Below the pieces are notes generated by a model, which was not told the origin of the DNA, did not search any database, and worked only from the letters and a program-made list of their open reading frames with translations. The position numbers and the translations under genes were made by a program. Below are positions 32,865 to 37,153 of a stretch of DNA of 37,153 bases, one piece after another (the first letter of the stretch is position 1; each line of letters opens with the position of its first letter). The stretch is taken from positions 1-37,153 of the forward strand of contig CAMNWO010000017.1 in the NCBI GenBank assembly GCA_946565805.1, given 5' to 3'. Source of the DNA: an uncultured Clostridium sp. Its GTDB lineage: Bacteria; Bacillota; Clostridia; TANB77; CAG-508.

Positions 32865-33455
32865 ATGAACTTACCAAATAAACTAACCATATTTAGAATG
32901 ATATTAGTACCAATCATGGTAATTATACCTTTTTTAGGAATACAAGACATATTTTTAGGAATACCAGTAACTTATTGGCTAATAGATTTAATATTTGTAA
33001 TCGCATCTATAACAGACAAACTAGATGGATACTTAGCTAGAAAAAACAATCAAGTGACCACTTTTGGAAAATTCTTAGACCCATTAGCGGATAAAATCTT
33101 AGTATTAGCAGCCATGATTATGTTAGTAGAAATGGCAAAATTACCAGCATGGATACCAATTATCGTATTAGCAAGAGAATTTTTAGTATCTGGTTACCGA
33201 CTAATTGCCGTAGAAAAAGGAGGAAAAGTAATACCAGCCTCCAATTGGGGAAAACTAAAAACAGTAACTCAAATGATAGCTATTATCTTAGCATTTGTTG
33301 ATTTACATAGCTTTGGAGAATGCTTTACAGGAACATTACAAGGTGGAGATGTCATTTTAAATGCAATCGTAACCATTATGATGTTAGTACAAACCATTGC
33401 TACCATTTTCTCAGGAATCGACTACCTAAAAGGGGCAAAAGAGTTAATTGTCTGA
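32865..33455 (+). CDS. pgsA: CDP-diacylglycerol-glycerol-3-phosphate 3-phosphatidyltransferase
   Basis: 196-residue integral membrane enzyme of phosphatidylglycerol synthesis. The CDP-alcohol phosphotransferase motif is complete (DG-x2-AR-x8-G-x3-D-x3-D from DKLDGYLARK to LDPLADK). Begins NLPNKLTIFRM, as usual. Four to five further helices follow. It comes 21 nt after the S41 gene. Confidence 0.95.
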   Translation: MNLPNKLTIFRMILVPIMVIIPFLGIQDIFLGIPVTYWLIDLIFVIASITDKLDGYLARKNNQVTTFGKFLDPLADKILVLAAMIMLVEMAKLPAWIPIIVLAREFLVSGYRLIAVEKGGKVIPASNWGKLKTVTQMIAIILAFVDLHSFGECFTGTLQGGDVILNAIVTIMMLVQTIATIFSGIDYLKGAKELIV

Positions 33456-33500
33456 TTGGGGACGTTTCCTTTTGCTCCTTTTGGAGCAATTGGGGACACA
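33456..33500. repeat. Fragment of a REP-like repeat
   Basis: TTGGGGACG, a TTGCTCC-TTTT-GGAGCAA palindrome and ATTGGGGACACA follow pgsA directly. The GGGGAC cores resemble the larger palindromic elements at 10.2 and 17.9 kb but the arms differ. A decayed member of the same or a related class. Confidence 0.6.
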
Positions 33501-33564
33501 TCTAGAACAAACCGAAAATCTTTGTTTTCAATAAATTTGTTTGTACACTAAATTAATGTTATTT

Positions 33565-33637
33565 TATAGATTAGAAAAGTCATTGGATATATCTAATCTA
33601 TAATAAAATGAGATTTGCTTGACAAATTTCATTTTTT
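33565..33637 (+). terminator. Two hairpins between pgsA and greA
   Basis: A perfect 11-bp stem (33565-33575 with 33592-33602) is followed by a second hairpin (33606-33617 with 33623-33634) ending in six T. The second is the likely terminator of the ftsEX-pgsA transcript. The rest of 33501-33713 holds nothing else I can support. Confidence 0.65.
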
Positions 33638-33713
33638 GCCGTAAGATAGTAAAAGATTTTTGAAAAGTATATGAAATAAAAGAAAATAAAACAAATTGGA
33701 AAGGAGAATTACC

Positions 33714-34190
33714 ATGGAAGAAAAAGAGGTAATATTAACACAAGAAGGATTTGATAATTTAGAAAAAGAATTAAATTATCTAAGAACAGAAAAAAGAGCA
33801 GAGATAGCAGATAGAATTAAAGTAGCATTAGGATTTGGAGATTTATCTGAAAACTCAGAATATGATGAGGCAAAAACAGCACAAGCAGAAAATGAAGTAA
33901 AAATAGCAGAATTAGAAAATAAAGTAAGACATGCTAAAATTATTGATGAAAAAGATATTGATACAGAAACTGTTCAAGTTGGAAACATTGTAAAAGTATT
34001 AGATATGGAATTTGATGAAAAAATCGAATATACGATAGTTGGTTCAACAGAAGTTAATTTAGCTGAAAATAAGATATCTAATGAGTCACCTTTAGGATCT
34101 GCTTTATTAGGTGCTAAGAAAAACCATGTTGTTGACGTAAATGCACCAGCAGGAATTATGAAGTATAAAATTTTGTCAATAAAAAAATAA
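33714..34190 (+). CDS. greA: Transcription elongation factor GreA
   Basis: 158 residues, standard length. N-terminal coiled coil opening LTQEGFDNLEKELNYLRTEKRAEI (from 33732), acidic tip region GDLSENSEYDEAK, and a C-terminal FKBP-like domain ending KYKILSI. ATG 33714 follows AAGGAG. It rescues backtracked RNA polymerase. Confidence 0.96.
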   Translation: MEEKEVILTQEGFDNLEKELNYLRTEKRAEIADRIKVALGFGDLSENSEYDEAKTAQAENEVKIAELENKVRHAKIIDEKDIDTETVQVGNIVKVLDMEFDEKIEYTIVGSTEVNLAENKISNESPLGSALLGAKKNHVVDVNAPAGIMKYKILSIKK

Positions 34191-34200
34191 AAAAGAAAAG

Positions 34201-34230
34201 CGGGGTTCCCATAAATGAACCCCGTTTTTT
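34201..34230 (+). terminator. Terminator after greA
   Basis: CGGGGTTC (34201-34208) pairs with GAACCCCG (34217-34224), followed by six T. Confidence 0.93.
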
Positions 34231-34250
34231 GAAATTTAGAAATGATTTTA

Positions 34251-34439
34251 TTATGGTGTGTGTTCACCACACCAAGCTGCTTTATACCTTTCTAAAGCTT
34301 CACGGTCTTTGGTTGCTTCCGCTGTGTAAGCTTCTTTGAGAAAGCGGGTTGAATCTGATTCAGCTATATTAAGCCGACTAATAGAAAAGCTACCGTCCTC
34401 GTTTTGAAGAATTGTCATAACCTTTGTATTGTTTTTCAT
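34251..34439 (-). CDS. Small hypothetical protein (62 aa) with foreign codon usage
   Basis: No recognised family. ATG 34439 has AAAGGAG upstream; an ATG six codons earlier does not. The product is short, charged and Ala-rich at the end (KAAWCGEHTP). Codons differ from neighbours (CGC, CTC, CGT, ACC), and it has one in-frame CGG (34374-34376, in S-I-S-R-L). If CGG caused a +1 shift, translation would stop three codons later. With the 141-aa gene at 7.3 kb it is one of two exceptions to the CGG pattern, and both look acquired. Confidence 0.65.
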   Translation of the reverse strand: MKNNTKVMTILQNEDGSFSISRLNIAESDSTRFLKEAYTAEATKDREALERYKAAWCGEHTP

Positions 34440-34521
34440 TTCTAAAACTCCTTTCATTGCAGAAATATTTATTTATAAAGCTAATTCTATTATATCATAT
34501 CTAGTAACATAATGTCAAAAG

Positions 34522-35244
34522 TTAAAGTTTAGAAGCTGTATTCAAAGCTAATTTTATCATATTATTTAATCCATTTTGTCTTTCTTCAGGTGTTGCAATC
34601 TCTTTAATATACTTAGAATCTACGACACTCATCAAACAAGCTGCATTTTTATGAAGAACTTTTGCAACATAGAACAAGGCAAAAGCTTCCATTTCGGCAC
34701 TAAGAGGATTAAAATCTTTAGGAATTCTAGCTAGAAATTCGTTAACATCTGTCATATAAACATCAAAGCAGTCAGTACAAACCGTATTTCCAGATACAAA
34801 AGAAATTTCAGTTTCTTTTGCAGTATCTTTAATTTTAGAATTTAATTCTTGGTTTGCTTCTACTATATGGCAGTTATCATTATTTAAAGTAAGAGCAAAA
34901 TTACTTTCACTAAAAACTTTTTCAGATAATACAATATCAAATAATTTTAATTCTGGTTTATATCCTCCACAAGAACCAATACGAATAATATTTTCTACGC
35001 CATAAAACTGATATAATTCATAACTATAAATTCCCATGCTTGGCATTCCCATACCAGAAGCCATAACGGTTATTTCTTTTCCTTGATAGCTACCTGTATA
35101 AGCATACATTCCTCTAACTTGATTAACTAATTTAGCATTTTCTAAAAAGTTTTCAGCAATATATTGAGCACGCAAAGGGTCACCTGGCATGATAACGGTT
35201 TTTGCAATATCTCCTGGATTTGCTTCATTATGTGGTGTTGACAT
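34522..35244 (-). CDS. deoD: Purine-nucleoside phosphorylase DeoD
   Basis: 240-residue hexameric-type phosphorylase for purine (deoxy)nucleosides. MSTPHNEANPGDIAKTVIMPG (from 35244), GDPLRAQYIAE, GMGMPSMGIYSYEL, IRIGSCGGY and SAEMEAFALFY are diagnostic. ATG 35244 follows AGGAGG. Transcribed divergently from pyrG; its own probable promoter on the minus strand ends in TATAAT near 35276-35283. Confidence 0.95.
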   Translation of the reverse strand: MSTPHNEANPGDIAKTVIMPGDPLRAQYIAENFLENAKLVNQVRGMYAYTGSYQGKEITVMASGMGMPSMGIYSYELYQFYGVENIIRIGSCGGYKPELKLFDIVLSEKVFSESNFALTLNNDNCHIVEANQELNSKIKDTAKETEISFVSGNTVCTDCFDVYMTDVNEFLARIPKDFNPLSAEMEAFALFYVAKVLHKNAACLMSVVDSKYIKEIATPEERQNGLNNMIKLALNTASKL

Positions 35245-35314
35245 ATAAATTTCCTCCTTTTTATATCTTTCTTACCGATTATAACAATAAAAATAAAAAA
35301 AAGCAAAAAATTAC

Positions 35315-35343
35315 TTGCAAAAAAATAAAGGACATGCTAAAAT
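35315..35343 (+). promoter_or_regulatory. Promoter of pyrG
   Basis: TTGCAA (35315-35320), 17-bp spacer, TAAAAT (35338-35343). Transcription would start only a few bases before the leader hairpin. Confidence 0.65.
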
Positions 35344-35350
35344 AAGGATA

Positions 35351-37026
<1,676 letters not shown>

Positions 37027-37045
37027 AAAAAATTTTAAAAAAGTA

Positions 37046-37074
37046 TTGACAAAAAAAATAAAAACAGTTATAAT
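37046..37074 (+). promoter_or_regulatory. Promoter of the tRNA-Gly gene
   Basis: TTGACA (37046-37051), 17-bp spacer, TATAAT (37069-37074), the best consensus promoter in the window. Confidence 0.8.
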
Positions 37075-37099
37075 CTATAATTGTCAGGAGGAGAATTTT

Positions 37100-37153
<54 letters not shown>

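Overview
The window is about 37 kb of very AT-rich, gene-dense chromosome. It most likely comes from a spore-forming Firmicute of the Clostridia type, probably gut-associated and perhaps uncultivated. The evidence is the codon choice (TTA, AGA, CAA, AAA), AGGAGG-type ribosome binding sites, and a gene order typical of Gram-positives: prpC-prkC-rsgA-rpe, then spoVM and rpmB. The tiny spoVM gene, a spore photoproduct lyase homologue and three Spo0A-box-like sites all point to sporulation.

Layout. Positions 1-9.7 kb hold a partial coiled-coil gene, mutS2 (minus strand) diverging from prpC-prkC, then rsgA and rpe, an atypical small gene, an envelope beta-repeat membrane protein and nth. Positions 9.9-14.1 kb hold a small membrane protein, spoVM, rpmB, tig, clpP and clpX. 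Positions 14.1-18.8 kb hold a small membrane protein, an amidase-like protein, a two-component system and an unknown anchored protein. Positions 18.8-22.9 kb hold a radical SAM gene, a candidate small RNA behind Spo0A-like boxes, and thyX-folA-coaE-splB. Positions 23.0-25.5 kb hold a DUF4160/DUF2442 cassette and a pilin-like adhesin. Positions 25.6-27.4 kb hold a split transketolase. Positions 27.5-33.5 kb hold ftsE-ftsX, two M23 endopeptidases, an S41 protease and pgsA, a cell-envelope cluster. Positions 33.7-37.15 kb hold greA, a small atypical gene, deoD, pyrG behind an attenuator, and the start of a tRNA-Gly(UCC).

Main discovery. Four conserved genes (prpC, rsgA, the sensor kinase and ftsX) are each split between two frames. 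In all four the last zero-frame codon at the break is CGG. Skipping its C and reading GGN (Gly) restores the expected protein. By my reading of every CGG in the window, none of the other native genes (about 11,000 codons in all) contains an in-frame CGG, although CGG occurs more than fifty times in the other two phases. The only in-frame CGGs left are in two small genes with foreign-looking codon usage. The simplest reading is that CGG is not an arginine codon here but a +1 frameshift codon, decoded as 'skip C, insert Gly' or as a quadruplet CGGN. This would be a translation-level system acting across many genes.

Other structures of note: two opposite-orientation copies of a long palindromic repeat about 7.6 kb apart; a perfect double palindrome in the clpP leader; a divergent mutS2/prpC promoter pair sharing one palindromic -35 box; and nearly identical terminators flanking the DUF4160/DUF2442 pair. 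All conclusions come from reading the sequence by eye; no database search was run.
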